A DNA stretch of 64,000 nucleotides, taken from NCBI RefSeq assembly GCF_001905545.1, contig NZ_LIPD01000003.1, forward strand, positions 407,147-471,146, written 5' to 3'. The notes beneath the pieces are model-generated. The model saw nothing but the letters and a program-made list of their open reading frames with translations, ran no database searches and had not been told where the DNA came from. Within the stretch, counting starts at the first letter, position 1. Each line of letters begins with the position of its first letter. This document shows positions 35,196 through 44,540 of the stretch, piece after piece. This DNA is from Streptomyces sp. CB02056 (GTDB taxonomy: Bacteria > Actinomycetota > Actinomycetes > Streptomycetales > Streptomycetaceae). The position numbers and the translations under genes are program-made.

Positions 35196-35706
35196 TGCCG
35201 CCGTAGACGACGGCCTCGTCGCTCTCGCTGTCCAGGCCGAAGGCGCTGTGCACGGCACGGACGGCCTCCGGCACGTCGTCGGCGCGGGTGACCACCGAGA
35301 TGCGGATCTCCGAGGTGGAGATCAGCTCGATGTTGACGCCCGCGGCGGACAGCGCCTCGAAGAAGGTCGCCGTGACGCCCGGGTTGGAGCGCATGCCGGC
35401 GCCGACCAGCGAGATCTTGCCGATCGCGTCGTCGTAGCGGAGCGACTCGTAGCCGATGCCCTGCTTCACCCGGCCCAGCGCGTCGATGGCCTTCTGACCC
35501 TCGGTCTTGGGCAGGGTGAAGGAGATGTCGGTCAGGCCGGTCGACGCGGCGGAGACGTTCTGCACCACCATGTCGATGTTGACCTCGGCGTCGGCGATGG
35601 CGCGGAAGATGCGCGCCGCCTCGCCCGGCTTGTCGGGCACGCCGACGACGGTGACCTTGGCCTCGGAGGTGTCGTGGGCGACTCCGGAGATGATGGCCTG
35701 CTCCAT
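35185..35706 (-). CDS. Aspartokinase beta subunit from an internal start
   Basis: An in-frame ATG at 35706 begins [17 protein letters not shown], the typical beta start in actinomycete aspartokinases, and is preceded by the strong ribosome site GAAGGGGGCGAG. The product (173 residues) contains only the ACT domains. In related species the kinase is an alpha2-beta2 complex made from one gene. Confidence 0.75.
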   Translation of the reverse strand: MEQAIISGVAHDTSEAKVTVVGVPDKPGEAARIFRAIADAEVNIDMVVQNVSAASTGLTDISFTLPKTEGQKAIDALGRVKQGIGYESLRYDDAIGKISLVGAGMRSNPGVTATFFEALSAAGVNIELISTSEIRISVVTRADDVPEAVRAVHSAFGLDSESDEAVVYGGTGR

Positions 35707-36465
35707 CTCGCCCCCTTCGGGCTTGTTCGGGTTGTCGTTGCTGACGATCGTCCCGGGAAGACCCGAGAAGGACGAGCGTACGTGAATCGGGATGTTGTAG
35801 CGACGGGCGTACTCGACACACCGATCGAGCAGCACCTTGGAACCCGACGAGGCCAGCTCCAGCATGTCCTCGTAGGCGATCCAGTCGATCTTGCGGGCCT
35901 TCTTCACCACGCGCGGGTCGGCGGTGAACACGCCGTCCACGTCGGTGTAGATCTCGCAGACCTCGGCCTTCAGCGCGGCGGCGAGCGCCACGGCGGTGGT
36001 GTCCGAGCCGCCCCGGCCCAGCGTGGTGATGTCCTTGCTGGTCTGGGAGACGCCCTGGAAGCCGGCCACGATCGCGATGTTGCCCTGGTCCAGGGCGGTG
36101 CGGATGCGACCGGGCGTCACGTCGATGATGCGCGCCTTGTTGTGCACGGAGTCGGTGATGACACCGGCCTGGCTGCCCGTGAAGGACTGCGCCTCGTGCC
36201 CCAGGGATTTGATCGCCATGGCCAGCAGCGCCATGGAGATGCGCTCTCCAGCGGTCAGCAGCATGTCGAACTCACGGCCGGCAGGCAGCGGTGACACCTG
36301 CTCCGCGAGTTCGATGAGCTCGTCCGTCGTGTCGCCCATCGCGGACACCACGACGACGACCTCATGGCCGGCCTTCTTGGCGTCAACGATTCGGCGGGCC
36401 ACGCGCTTGATGCCTTCGGCATCCGCAACGGATGAGCCGCCGTACTTCTGCACGACAAGGCCCAC
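35185..36465 (-). CDS. ask: Aspartokinase, alpha subunit (and beta from an internal start)
   Basis: This is a 426-residue aspartate kinase, the first step to lysine, threonine, methionine and cell-wall diaminopimelate. The kinase domain has [16 protein letters not shown] and [15 protein letters not shown]. Two ACT domains (about 265-420) bind allosteric lysine/threonine; they contain [18 protein letters not shown] and [11 protein letters not shown]. An internal methionine at MEQAIISG supports a separate beta chain. In S. coelicolor this gene precedes asd; the same order is kept here. It is preceded by a leader with strong GC hairpins. Confidence 0.95.
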   Translation of the reverse strand: MGLVVQKYGGSSVADAEGIKRVARRIVDAKKAGHEVVVVVSAMGDTTDELIELAEQVSPLPAGREFDMLLTAGERISMALLAMAIKSLGHEAQSFTGSQAGVITDSVHNKARIIDVTPGRIRTALDQGNIAIVAGFQGVSQTSKDITTLGRGGSDTTAVALAAALKAEVCEIYTDVDGVFTADPRVVKKARKIDWIAYEDMLELASSGSKVLLDRCVEYARRYNIPIHVRSSFSGLPGTIVSNDNPNKPEGGEMEQAIISGVAHDTSEAKVTVVGVPDKPGEAARIFRAIADAEVNIDMVVQNVSAASTGLTDISFTLPKTEGQKAIDALGRVKQGIGYESLRYDDAIGKISLVGAGMRSNPGVTATFFEALSAAGVNIELISTSEIRISVVTRADDVPEAVRAVHSAFGLDSESDEAVVYGGTGR

Positions 36466-36840
36466 GTGCGCTCCTCGACTCGAAGTCTTTTCCGGGGGCT
36501 ACGGGCCCCCGTACCCCCCGGGGGAGAGGGGGGTGCGGTCGTCGTCAGTCTACCGAGCAGGGGTGCTCCGACCGGCGCTTTCCATATCGTGAGACGGTAG
36601 TTTCAGCACGTGAGCGGCCGTACGGACGGCTCCGCCGTCAGGTCTGCGGGCGATTCGGTACCGCTCCGAAGAATCGCCCGACCGGGGGACGGCGATCCGG
36701 CCGGATTTCTTTTCCGGCCGGGGCGCTGAGGCATTCGTCACAATCCGAGGGCGCATTCGATCAGCCCGCGATCCGTGCCGGTATCCGTGCCACGATCTGC
36801 CCGCGATCCGCCGGATTCCACCGGATTTCCGTCCGGGAAA
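36466..36840. promoter_or_regulatory. Upstream region of ask with GC-rich hairpins
   Basis: This 375-bp gap contains, just upstream of the ask start, a block at 36492-36533 with alternating C-runs and G-runs able to form competing hairpins on the minus transcript. These could be an attenuator or a promoter-proximal hairpin. Toward the DUF5063 gene no ORF is convincing. Confidence 0.4.
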
Positions 36841-37554
36841 CTACCGCCCGAGGCCGAGCTCGGCCGCCATCAGGTCGCCCGCCTGCTGCTCCAGCTGCTC
36901 GTCGGTGAGCCCGTCGTCGTCGGTGTCCGCGCCGTCCGGCGCCGCGCCGATCGGGCTGTCCAGCCGGACGTGGGCGATCAGCGACTGCAGGGCCCGCAGC
37001 ACCGCCGTGCAGGTCGTGCCCCAGTTGGAGAGGTACGAGAACTGCCACCACCACAGCGCCTCGCTGACCCGGCCCTCGCGGTAGTGGGTCAGGCCGTGCT
37101 GGAGCTCGCTGACCACGCCGGCCAGGTCGTCCGAGATCCGGAAGGCGTTGGGCTTCTCCGGCGGACCGTACGGGTCGAAGACCTCGTGGTAGACGTCGAT
37201 CGGCGCGAGCAGCTCGGCGAGGCGCTCGCGCAGCTGCTCACCGTCCGGCTCGGGGCCGGTGTCCGGCTCGAACCGGTCCTCCGGGACGACGTCCTCGATC
37301 GCGCCCAGCCGGCCGCCGGCCAGCAGCAGCTGCGAGACCTCCAGGAGCAGCAGCGAGACCGCGCTGCCGGGCTCGTCGCCCTTGGCGACCTCGGTGACGG
37401 CGAGCACGAAGCTCTCCACCGAGTCGGCGATCTGCACGGCGAAGTCGTCCGGCTCCGAGCCGTGGCCGTGGACGTGCGGGGCGTGCGCCCCCGGTTCCCC
37501 GTGGGACTGCTGGTGGGGGGTGTGGGGCTGCTGGTTGATCGTCCGGTCAGACAT
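36841..37554 (-). CDS. DUF5063-family protein
   Basis: This is a 237-residue cytoplasmic protein of unknown function. The N-terminal tail is His/Gln/Pro-rich ([15 protein letters not shown]), a possible metal-binding tail. The helical core includes [18 protein letters not shown] and [17 protein letters not shown], typical of this family next to recR. The start overlaps the recR stop by 8 bp, so it is co-transcribed with recR. A role in DNA repair is only suggested by position. Confidence 0.88.
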   Translation of the reverse strand: MSDRTINQQPHTPHQQSHGEPGAHAPHVHGHGSEPDDFAVQIADSVESFVLAVTEVAKGDEPGSAVSLLLLEVSQLLLAGGRLGAIEDVVPEDRFEPDTGPEPDGEQLRERLAELLAPIDVYHEVFDPYGPPEKPNAFRISDDLAGVVSELQHGLTHYREGRVSEALWWWQFSYLSNWGTTCTAVLRALQSLIAHVRLDSPIGAAPDGADTDDDGLTDEQLEQQAGDLMAAELGLGR

Positions 37555-38146
37555 CGAGCAGTCGTCTCCCTTCGAAGGCGCGGCCGAGGGTGACCTCGTC
37601 CGCGTACTCCAGATCCCCGCCGACGGGCAGGCCGCTCGCCAGACGGGTCACCTTCAGGCCCATCGGCTTGCAGAGCCGGGCCAGGTAGGTGGCGGTCGCC
37701 TCCCCCTCCAGGTTGGGGTCGGTGGCCAGGATCAGCTCGGTGACCGTGCCGTCCGCGAGGCGCGACAGCAGCTCGCGGATCCGCAGGTCGTCCGGGCCGA
37801 CGCCCTCGATGGGGCTGATCGCGCCGCCCAGCACGTGGTAGCGGCCGCGGAACTCACGGGTGCGCTCGATGGCGACGACGTCCTTCGGCTCCTCGACCAC
37901 GCAGATGACGGCGAGGTCGCGGCGCGGGTCCAGGCAGACCCGGCACCGCTCGGCCTCCGCGACGTTGCCGCAGACCGCGCAGAAGCGGACCTTGTCCTTG
38001 ACCTCCAGCAGCGCGTGCGCCAGCCGGCGAACGTCCGTCGGGTCGGACTGCAGCACGTGGAAGGCGATCCGCTGCGCGCTCTTGGGCCCGACGCCGGGCA
38101 GCCTGCCCAGTTCGTCGATCAGGTCCTGAACCACGCCCTCGTACAA
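37547..38146 (-). CDS. recR: Recombination mediator RecR
   Basis: This is a 199-residue protein. It has the Hh[20 protein letters not shown], the zinc cluster [16 protein letters not shown], the Toprim core [14 protein letters not shown] and the C-terminal motif [16 protein letters not shown]. It loads RecA with RecF/RecO on gapped DNA. It overlaps DUF5063 downstream and is downstream of the ybaB/dnaX genes, as in most bacteria. Confidence 0.96.
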   Translation of the reverse strand: MYEGVVQDLIDELGRLPGVGPKSAQRIAFHVLQSDPTDVRRLAHALLEVKDKVRFCAVCGNVAEAERCRVCLDPRRDLAVICVVEEPKDVVAIERTREFRGRYHVLGGAISPIEGVGPDDLRIRELLSRLADGTVTELILATDPNLEGEATATYLARLCKPMGLKVTRLASGLPVGGDLEYADEVTLGRAFEGRRLLDV

Positions 38147-38395
38147 CGTCGCGCCTTCCCTCGGATGGTCGGTGTGCCGGACGGCCGGTGGAGCCGGGTG
38201 GCTGGTGAAGCCGGAAAGCTGGTGGAGCCGGACGGCCGGGGCCGGTGGTGCCGGACGGCCGGTGGTACTCCGGTGCCATCATCCAACGAATCGGGCGTCG
38301 GACACAGCGCCCGACGCCCGACTCCCACATAAATCACATGGGTCTGTCGTCTGAACTTCAGACCTTCTGGCCTTGGAAGCCGCCGTTGGACGACG
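38147..38395. other. Intergenic region with imperfect GCCGGACGGCCGGTGG repeats
   Basis: Several imperfect copies of GCCGGACGGCCGGTGG occur between recR and ybaB (about 38170-38270). No ORF with a ribosome site is seen. The spacing is short enough that ybaB, recR and DUF5063 could share one operon. Confidence 0.4.
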
Positions 38396-38737
38396 TCAGA
38401 ACGGCAGGCCGGGGATGCCGCCGCCGCCCAGGCCCTGGGTCAGCGGGCCCATGCGCTCGGCCTGCAGCTTCTGCGCGGTCTGGTTGGCGTCCCGGACGGC
38501 CGCCAGGACCAGGTCGGCCAGGGTCTCGGTGTCGTCCGGGTCCACGGCGGCCGGGGAGATGCTCAGCGCCACCAGCTCACCGGCACCGGTCACCGTCGCC
38601 TCGACCAGGCCGCCGCCCGCCGAACCGCTCACCTTCGCCTCGGCCAGCTCCTGCTGGGCGTTCGCGAGATCCTGCTGCATCTTCTGCGCCTGCTTCAGCA
38701 GCTGCTGCATGTTGGGCTGGCCACCACCGGGGAACAC
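38396..38737 (-). CDS. YbaB/EbfC nucleoid-associated protein
   Basis: This is a 113-residue DNA-binding protein, starting [20 protein letters not shown] after the initiator. The middle has [19 protein letters not shown] and the end is [11 protein letters not shown], as in streptomycete YbaB. It was started at the GTG after a strong AAGGAG site; the longer frame (to 38785) adds an atypical stretch. It lies between dnaX and recR. Confidence 0.93.
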   Translation of the reverse strand: MFPGGGQPNMQQLLKQAQKMQQDLANAQQELAEAKVSGSAGGGLVEATVTGAGELVALSISPAAVDPDDTETLADLVLAAVRDANQTAQKLQAERMGPLTQGLGGGGIPGLPF

Positions 38738-38896
38738 GGCTGTCTCCTTGCTGTCACGGCTGTCGTACGGCGCTTCGTCCGTCACCGCCGAGCCTACGTG
38801 CTGCCCGCCGGTCCGGGCCCCGGATCGGGCCCGGATCAGGGTCCGCTCAGGGGCCCGTAGGCCCGGAGACCTGGGCCGGAGGACCCGGGGGCCGGA

Positions 38897-41104
38897 TCAG
38901 GAGCCCTGGTGGTGGATCTCCTCCAGCACCGTCGCCCCCAATTCGCGGATGATCAGCTCCTGGCCGGAGAACACGTCCTCCTTGAGGTCCGGGTCGTCCG
39001 CCTCCGGGACGTCGTCCTCCGGAGCCACCGAGCGCACCGGACGGGCCTGCGCCGCCACCGGCGGCGGGGCCTGCACCGGCGCGGGCTGCACGGGCGGGGC
39101 CTGGACGGGCGCCGGCGCGGCCTGGACCGGCGGAGCCTGCACGGGCGCCGGGGCGGGCGCGGGCATCGACGGCGCGGCGGCCGCCGGACGCGCCGCCGGG
39201 GCTCCCCAGCCGCCACCGGCCTGGGCACCGCCCCCCGGTGCGCCGCCGCTCTGGCCACCGCCGGACAGGCCGCCGCCGGACGGGCCGCCGACGCCGCCGG
39301 ACGGGTCGATGATGCACTCGATCCGCCAGTCCACGCCCAGCGCGTCGGCCAGCGCGGAGCGCAGCACGTCATCACTGTTGCTGCCGACGAAGCTGTCCCG
39401 GGCGCCGGCGTTGATGAAGGACACCTGGAGCACACTGCCGTCGAACCCGGCCACCTGGCCGTTCTGGCTGAGCAGGATCCAGGTGAAGCGGCGGCGGTTC
39501 TTCACCGCCTCCAGGATCTGCGGCCACAGCTGCCGCACCTGCGCGGCACCCTGCTGCGCGGACGCCGACGGCTGCCCACCGGGAGCCGCCACCGGGGCGG
39601 GGGCCGGGGCGGGCACGGGAGCGGCGGCCGGCACCGGGGCCGGAGCCGGGGCGGCCTGCGGCTGCGCCACGGGGGGCGCCGCGGGAGCCGCGGCGGGGGC
39701 CCCGCCGGCGGGCGGGAAGCTGCGCGGGATCGGCCAGGCACCCGGCGCCGGCCCGGCGGGCACGGCGGCGGGCGGCGCGGCCTGTACGGGCTGGGGGGCC
39801 TGCGCGGCCGGTACGGCGGCGGACTGGACCGGCGCGGGCGCCACCGGCACCTCGGCCACCGGCGCCACCGCCATCGGAGGCGTCGCCGTCGGAGCCGCCA
39901 TCGGCATGCCCCCGGGCACCGCCATCGGCGCGGCGAACCCGCCCGCGGACGCCCGTCGCTCCAGCTTGTCCATCCGCGCCTGCAACGACAGCTCGTCGCT
40001 GTAAGCGCCAGGCAGCATCACCCGGGCGCAGATCAGCTCCAGCTGCAGCCGGGGCGCCGCGTTGCCGCGCATCTCGGTCAGCCCGGTGTTGACCAGGTCT
40101 GCGGCCCGGCTCAGCTCGGCCGCACCGAACGCGTCCGCCTGCGCCTGCATCACCGCGACCCGGTCGGCCGGGGCGTCGATCAGCCCCTTCTCCCCCGCGT
40201 CCGGCACGGTGGCCAGGATCACCAGGTCGCGCAGCCGCTCCAGCAGGTCGGTGACGAAGCGGCGCGGGTCGTGCCCGCCCTCGACCACCCGGTCGATCAC
40301 CTGGAACACCGTCGCCCCGTCGTGCGCGGCGAAGGCGTCCACCACCTCGTCCAGCAGCGCGGAGTCGGTGTACCCGAGCAGCGCCGTGGCCATCTGGTAC
40401 GTCACGCCGCCCTCGCCGGCCCCGGCCAGCAGCTGGTCCATGACCGACATCGAGTCACGCACCGACCCGGCCCCCGCCCGCACCACCAGCGGGAACACGG
40501 TGTCCTCGACCTGGATCCCCTCCCGGCCGCACACCTCCGCCAGGTAGTCGCGCAGCGTGCCGGGCGGGACCAGCCGGAACGGGTAGTGGTGCGTCCGGGA
40601 CCGGATCGTCCCGATCACCTTCTCCGGCTCGGTGGTCGCGAAGATGAACTTGAGGTGCTCCGGCGGCTCCTCGACCACCTTCAGCAGCGCGTTGAAGCCG
40701 GCCGAGGTCACCATGTGGGCCTCGTCCAGGATGAAGATCTTGTACCGGCTGTGCACCGGCGCGAAGAACGCCCGCTCGCGCAGCTCGCGCGCGTCGTCGA
40801 CACCACCGTGCGAGGCGGCGTCGATCTCGATCACGTCGATCGACCCGGGCCCGCCGGTCGCGAGGTCCCGACAGGACTGGCACTCCCCGCAGGGCGTCGG
40901 CGTCGGCCCCTGTTCGCAGTTGAGGCAACGGGCCAGGATGCGCGCGCTCGTCGTCTTGCCACAGCCGCGCGGCCCGCTGAACAGGTACGCGTGGTTGACC
41001 CTGTTGTTGCGCAGGGCCTGCTGGAGCGGAGCGGTCACGTGCTCCTGCCCGATGACCTCCGCGAAGGTCTCGGGGCGGTAGCGGCGGTACAGGGCTAGGG
41101 ACAC
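38897..41104 (-). CDS. dnaX: DNA polymerase III subunits gamma/tau
   Basis: This is a 735-residue clamp-loader ATPase. Walker A is GPRGCGKTTSARIL, the zinc-binding cluster has CLNCEQGPTPTPCGECQSC, Walker B is IFILDEAHMVT, and sensor 1 follows (FATTEPEKV). A Pro/Ala-rich linker (about residues 440-560) and repeats of PVQAPP near the C-terminus separate a short conserved tail region. GTG at 41104 gives the family N-terminus SLALYRRYRPETFAEV. It is followed by ybaB and recR; the small SRP RNA lies just upstream. Confidence 0.95.
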   Translation of the reverse strand: MSLALYRRYRPETFAEVIGQEHVTAPLQQALRNNRVNHAYLFSGPRGCGKTTSARILARCLNCEQGPTPTPCGECQSCRDLATGGPGSIDVIEIDAASHGGVDDARELRERAFFAPVHSRYKIFILDEAHMVTSAGFNALLKVVEEPPEHLKFIFATTEPEKVIGTIRSRTHHYPFRLVPPGTLRDYLAEVCGREGIQVEDTVFPLVVRAGAGSVRDSMSVMDQLLAGAGEGGVTYQMATALLGYTDSALLDEVVDAFAAHDGATVFQVIDRVVEGGHDPRRFVTDLLERLRDLVILATVPDAGEKGLIDAPADRVAVMQAQADAFGAAELSRAADLVNTGLTEMRGNAAPRLQLELICARVMLPGAYSDELSLQARMDKLERRASAGGFAAPMAVPGGMPMAAPTATPPMAVAPVAEVPVAPAPVQSAAVPAAQAPQPVQAAPPAAVPAGPAPGAWPIPRSFPPAGGAPAAAPAAPPVAQPQAAPAPAPVPAAAPVPAPAPAPVAAPGGQPSASAQQGAAQVRQLWPQILEAVKNRRRFTWILLSQNGQVAGFDGSVLQVSFINAGARDSFVGSNSDDVLRSALADALGVDWRIECIIDPSGGVGGPSGGGLSGGGQSGGAPGGGAQAGGGWGAPAARPAAAAPSMPAPAPAPVQAPPVQAAPAPVQAPPVQPAPVQAPPPVAAQARPVRSVAPEDDVPEADDPDLKEDVFSGQELIIRELGATVLEEIHHQGS

Positions 41105-41187
41105 ACCCCCGACGATATCGGGACGGACCGACAAACGCGTCGCCCCTCACCCCGCCGACCGTCCCCGACCGGCCCCGGGAACGCAAA

Positions 41188-41278
41188 GACCCCTCGCGCA
41201 CCCGCCAGAGCCCTCTTACCCTTGCTGCCTTCCGGCCCTGGGGGGGTTCAGAGAGATGACGCCACACGAGGGGCTGAC
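41188..41278 (-). ncRNA. ffs: Small signal recognition particle RNA (4.5S type)
   Basis: On the minus strand a hairpin RNA of about 91 nt carries the apical core GGCCGGAAGGCAGCAAGG, the symmetric loop that binds Ffh and FtsY, and closing ends CCCCTCG/CGAGGGG. Position upstream of dnaX is usual in bacteria. Exact ends are approximate. Confidence 0.9.
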
Positions 41279-41386
41279 CCCCACAGTACCGGATCCCCGC
41301 CCCAACGATCCACAGGCCACCCCCACCCTCCTGCCTGCGGGACAGGTGGTCGCGAGCACCCCGAAACATGTACTAAGCTCTCCCAC

Positions 41387-41471
41387 GGAGGATTCGCCTA
41401 GAGGCCTAGGGCGCACGCTTGGAAAGCGTGTTGGGGGCAACCCCTCACGAGTTCGAATCTCGTATCCTCCG
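41387..41471 (+). tRNA. tRNA-Ser (anticodon GGA)
   Basis: 85 nt with a class II variable arm. The acceptor GGAGGAT pairs with ATCCTCC, discriminator G. The anticodon stem-loop CACGC-TTGGAAA-GCGTG gives GGA. CCA is not encoded. From position 41419 on, its 3' part is duplicated exactly at 45390-45491, making it the integration site of an island. A terminator hairpin follows. Confidence 0.95.
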
Positions 41472-41520
41472 CCGGCAGAAGGCCCGGACCGCTCAGCGGC
41501 CCGGGCCTTCGTCGTTTCCG
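41419..41520 (+). repeat. attL: 102-bp direct repeat with tRNA-Ser 3' part
   Basis: Begins at TTGGAAAGCG in the anticodon loop and ends at GTCGTTTCCG after the tRNA terminator. The same 102 bp is repeated base for base at 45390-45491. The left copy has the intact tRNA 5' half, so it is attL of an inserted element. Confidence 0.9.
41478..41510 (+). terminator. Terminator of tRNA-Ser (within attL)
   Basis: Perfect 10-bp arms GAAGGCCCGG/CCGGGCCTTC with a 13-base loop. The hairpin is copied in attR. Confidence 0.85.
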
Positions 41521-41529
41521 GTGTCCGGT

Positions 41530-41730
41530 TCAGCCGCTCACGGCGGCCGAGAGGACCGCGAGGCAGAGCAGCATGCAGCTGGCGAAGGCCGCGCCGGCCG
41601 TGATGACGGCGCTGTGCCGGTCCGTGCCGGCGCCCCGCTTCAGCATGAAGGCCAGCAAAGCGATGACCACGGAAGTGAGCGCGGAGACAAGCAGCCACGG
41701 GACTCGCGTGACGACGGGCAGGCTACTCAT
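41530..41730 (-). CDS. Small two-helix membrane protein of the island (66 aa)
   Basis: MSSLPVVTRVPWLLVSALTS begins a protein with two membrane segments (about residues 10-30 and 44-64) joined by a short basic loop KRGAGTDRHS. Its ATG overlaps the stop of the methylase-specificity gene by 8 bp, so its translation depends on that gene. Its stop lies only 9 bp from attL. Such a coupled two-helix protein could be a membrane effector, a holin-like pore or an anchor, but nothing in the sequence decides. Confidence 0.7.
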   Translation of the reverse strand: MSSLPVVTRVPWLLVSALTSVVIALLAFMLKRGAGTDRHSAVITAGAAFASCMLLCLAVLSAAVSG

Positions 41731-44122
41731 TTTCGGCTTCCTCTGCTGTGGTGTGGTCGATAGGAGGGATGAGGCCCGCATCGGACTGGTGAGTGGTCGG
41801 CAGTGCCGCGGTGTCCACCAAGAGCGTTGAAAGCTCGCCCCTGGCGGCATCGGCTGCGGCAGCTGCCTGCTGGTGGGCTGCGATCTGATCGTCGAGCGCA
41901 CGCAGAAGCTCTCCAACGCGCTGCTGCTCCTCGTACGGCGGCAGCGATACCGGGAGCTGCCTCATCGCGCTGGTCTTGATCGAGTGGACGGTCGACATCG
42001 CCGCCCGGTCCTTGATCCATGCCTGGGCTCCCGGAAGCGAGAGGTATGCCAGGACGAAACGCGGGTCCACATCGGGTTCGAAGTCGTACAGCCGGAGGAG
42101 GTTCCCGCTGTAGAGGCTGCCGGCCCCCTCCTCTCCCACCAGTGCCACGGGTCCGACCGTCCCGGTACGCGTGCAGAGGATGTCGCCCTCGCGCAACAGG
42201 AACCGTTGGAGCTGCTGCGCGTCGCGTGCCGAGATTCTGGTGTCCTCGCTGCCATGGATCCGCCGGTTTCGCAGGTGCTTGGGCAGCACCACTCGGACAG
42301 TGCCGTCCTCGGAGTACATCCCGGGGTTCAGCAAGGAGGGCGACGGGCCTGGCTGCACCTTGCACAGATCCTGCAGGAGCACGTTCCGTCGGCCGCCCGC
42401 ATCGGGTTCCGGGCTGCGGCCGGGCGCTGCCCGCTCCCAGAGCCGCCACGCCTCCGCGTCCAGGGATCCCGCCAGGTCCAGGGAATCGTCGAGCTTCCGA
42501 CGGGCGGATTTCACCTGCTCGGGTGTCGCCGCCTCGTACGCGCCGAGGCTGACGTAGTCGACGGGGCTGAGCGAGTAGCCACGCTGCTCGATCTCCTCCA
42601 CGGCGACGGATCGACCGAGCGCGCGCGCTTCGTCGGGCACGGGGTTCCCGTCACGCAGCGATCGGTGGATCTGTCCCAGGAGCCGTACGTCGTCGGGGCT
42701 CAGCTCTCGGCGGGTCCGCGTGACCAGCTCACCCAACTCGCGGGCATTGATGAAGTGCACCTCGGCACGTTGCGACGGCGCCGACAGGAACCAGATGCAG
42801 GCCGACACCGCGGTACCGGTGAAGAGGTGTGGGGGAAGGGCGAGGATGCCGTCGACGACCCCGTCCTCGACCAGGGCTTGCCGGATCGCGCGCTCCCTCG
42901 GCTGGTCGGATACGGCAGCGTTGTCCGCCATGATCACCGCAGCTCGTCCACCGGGTCCGAGAGTGGAGAGGATGTGCTGGATCCAGGCGAAGTTGGCGTT
43001 GGACGGAGGCGGGGACCCATATCGCCAACCTCCGGCCACGACCCGGCCCGATTCGGCGTTGAACGGCGGATTCGCCAGAACCAGGTCCACCCGTTCCTGC
43101 CGTCGCTCCGCCGGCTCGGGCCATGGTGCGATGTCATGGGCGCCCACCCGTGGCGTCACACCGTGGAGCATCAAGTTCATCGCGGTCAGGCGCAGCGTCG
43201 CCTCGTCCGGCTTTCCGGCCGTTACCCTCAACACCGAACCGTCACCACTGGCCGCCACCATGGCCGACAGCAGTTCACCGCCACGCGGATAGGGATCGTG
43301 GAGCCGGCCCGACACACCCGCCGGGGCAACCAGCTCCCTCAGCAGGGCCACCACCGTTCTGGGTGTGAAGGCGCTACGACTGTCCATGCGCACGACCTCG
43401 GCGTACGCGTCGAGCAGATCTCGGAAGGCATCCCGGTCGAGTCCAGCCACCGAGGTCATCAACTGCGGTACGTCAGCAGCGAGTAGGGGCTCAAGACCCT
43501 GCAGCGCAAACCGCATGGCTGGCGCCGCCCCACAGGTCTTCAGCAACCGATCGGTTCGCTCCCCCACCTCGCTGAGGAAGCCTTTGGGTGTCACCGCCGG
43601 GTGTGCGCCGACCCGATCCTCCAGGGCCACCCAGTCCTTGTGTGCTCCCCACCTCAGAAAGATCAGGCACATCGGCAAGGGAAGATAGGCCGTCAGCGAC
43701 GGCGCGCCCCACGTTTCCACCATCTGGGGTTTCAGCAACTCTGCCAGGACTTGCCGGGACCGCGACCGCGACTGTTCGGCACTCGGTGAAGAGACGGCGA
43801 ACCCAGCGGCCCGGTCGGCCGCGGGCACTCCCTCGTACTGCCCGGACAAGGCTCGGACCCTGTCGCCATAGGTGATCCCTACGTGCTCCCCCTCCCTCCG
43901 TGCCGACTTGGGCACAGACCGGGCGTCGAGCCATCGCACGATGTCAGCGAGCCGAAACAACCGCTTGTGGCCGACCCGCTGCTCCTGCGGAAAGTCCGGA
44001 TGGCGGTTCTGCCAGTTCGTGACCGCAGGGGCCCCGACGCCGGCCAGCTCTGCAATCTTGGCCCGGGAGACGAGTCTCCTGTCACTACTCTTGTCACTCA
44101 ACGCAGTCATTCTCCCCGTCAT
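41723..44122 (-). CDS. HTH/N6-adenine methylase/HsdS-like specificity fusion
   Basis: This is a 799-residue protein. Residues 15-65 form an HTH (AKIAELAGVGAPAVTNWQ) of AlpA/MerR appearance. The methylase core (about 245-520) has DPYPRGGELL (276-285, motif I-like) and NPPF (351-354, catalytic motif IV). A single HsdS-type target recognition domain follows (about 580-750), with RFLLREGDILCTRTGTVG, and a closing coiled coil PPYEEQQRVGELLRALDDQI. One TRD suggests a dimer reading a bipartite site. No HsdR or nuclease is encoded. An ATG at 44110 is an alternative start. GC is lower than in neighbours. Role: an orphan modification system, or the DNA-sensing part of a defence system with the coupled membrane protein. 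Confidence 0.88.
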   Translation of the reverse strand: MTGRMTALSDKSSDRRLVSRAKIAELAGVGAPAVTNWQNRHPDFPQEQRVGHKRLFRLADIVRWLDARSVPKSARREGEHVGITYGDRVRALSGQYEGVPAADRAAGFAVSSPSAEQSRSRSRQVLAELLKPQMVETWGAPSLTAYLPLPMCLIFLRWGAHKDWVALEDRVGAHPAVTPKGFLSEVGERTDRLLKTCGAAPAMRFALQGLEPLLAADVPQLMTSVAGLDRDAFRDLLDAYAEVVRMDSRSAFTPRTVVALLRELVAPAGVSGRLHDPYPRGGELLSAMVAASGDGSVLRVTAGKPDEATLRLTAMNLMLHGVTPRVGAHDIAPWPEPAERRQERVDLVLANPPFNAESGRVVAGGWRYGSPPPSNANFAWIQHILSTLGPGGRAAVIMADNAAVSDQPRERAIRQALVEDGVVDGILALPPHLFTGTAVSACIWFLSAPSQRAEVHFINARELGELVTRTRRELSPDDVRLLGQIHRSLRDGNPVPDEARALGRSVAVEEIEQRGYSLSPVDYVSLGAYEAATPEQVKSARRKLDDSLDLAGSLDAEAWRLWERAAPGRSPEPDAGGRRNVLLQDLCKVQPGPSPSLLNPGMYSEDGTVRVVLPKHLRNRRIHGSEDTRISARDAQQLQRFLLREGDILCTRTGTVGPVALVGEEGAGSLYSGNLLRLYDFEPDVDPRFVLAYLSLPGAQAWIKDRAAMSTVHSIKTSAMRQLPVSLPPYEEQQRVGELLRALDDQIAAHQQAAAAADAARGELSTLLVDTAALPTTHQSDAGLIPPIDHTTAEEAENE

Positions 44123-44540
44123 CGGTCGGCTGCCCTGTTGAAGCAAAGCTAGATGGCTGACCATCAGAGCACCAACTGCGCACTGAAGTGCGCACAGATC
44201 TCTACTACCGCAACCTTCAGAGAAAGCGCAGACCGCCACTCAAGATAGTGGTCATGAGCTGCAGCTTTACTGACAAGCCGTGAATGCACCTCCACAGTCG
44301 ACCGATGCAAGGAGCAAACCGTGAACTTCACACTTTCAGGGAGGGCGCACCATGAGAAGCCTTCGAGTGCCCTCTGGAAGTCAGCATCCCCGAAGGTCGC
44401 GAGGAGTGTCGACACTCTCCGTAATTACCCCTGCAGAGCGGAGGCATCGACCCGGCCGCGTCCGCTCCCGTTCAACGCGGCCCCACGCAGGACGTCCAGC
44501 CCGATCGGCCACTCCGGGCTCCGGGCCCGGGGGCGCAGCC
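44123..44540. other. Non-coding, lower-GC spacer in the island
   Basis: 418 bp upstream of the methylase fusion, unusually AT-rich for this genome, probably containing its promoter. An 83-codon minus ORF at 44164-44415 lacks a ribosome site and any domain. No integrase or excisionase is found here. Confidence 0.5.

Noticed and set aside
41216..41698. 160-codon ORF over the SRP RNA and attL
   Set aside because: It spans two RNA genes and the att repeat; composition and context indicate chance.
44164..44415. Minus-strand ORF of 83 codons upstream of the methylase fusion
   Set aside because: It has no ribosome site, no recognised domain, and overlaps the likely methylase promoter in low-GC sequence.
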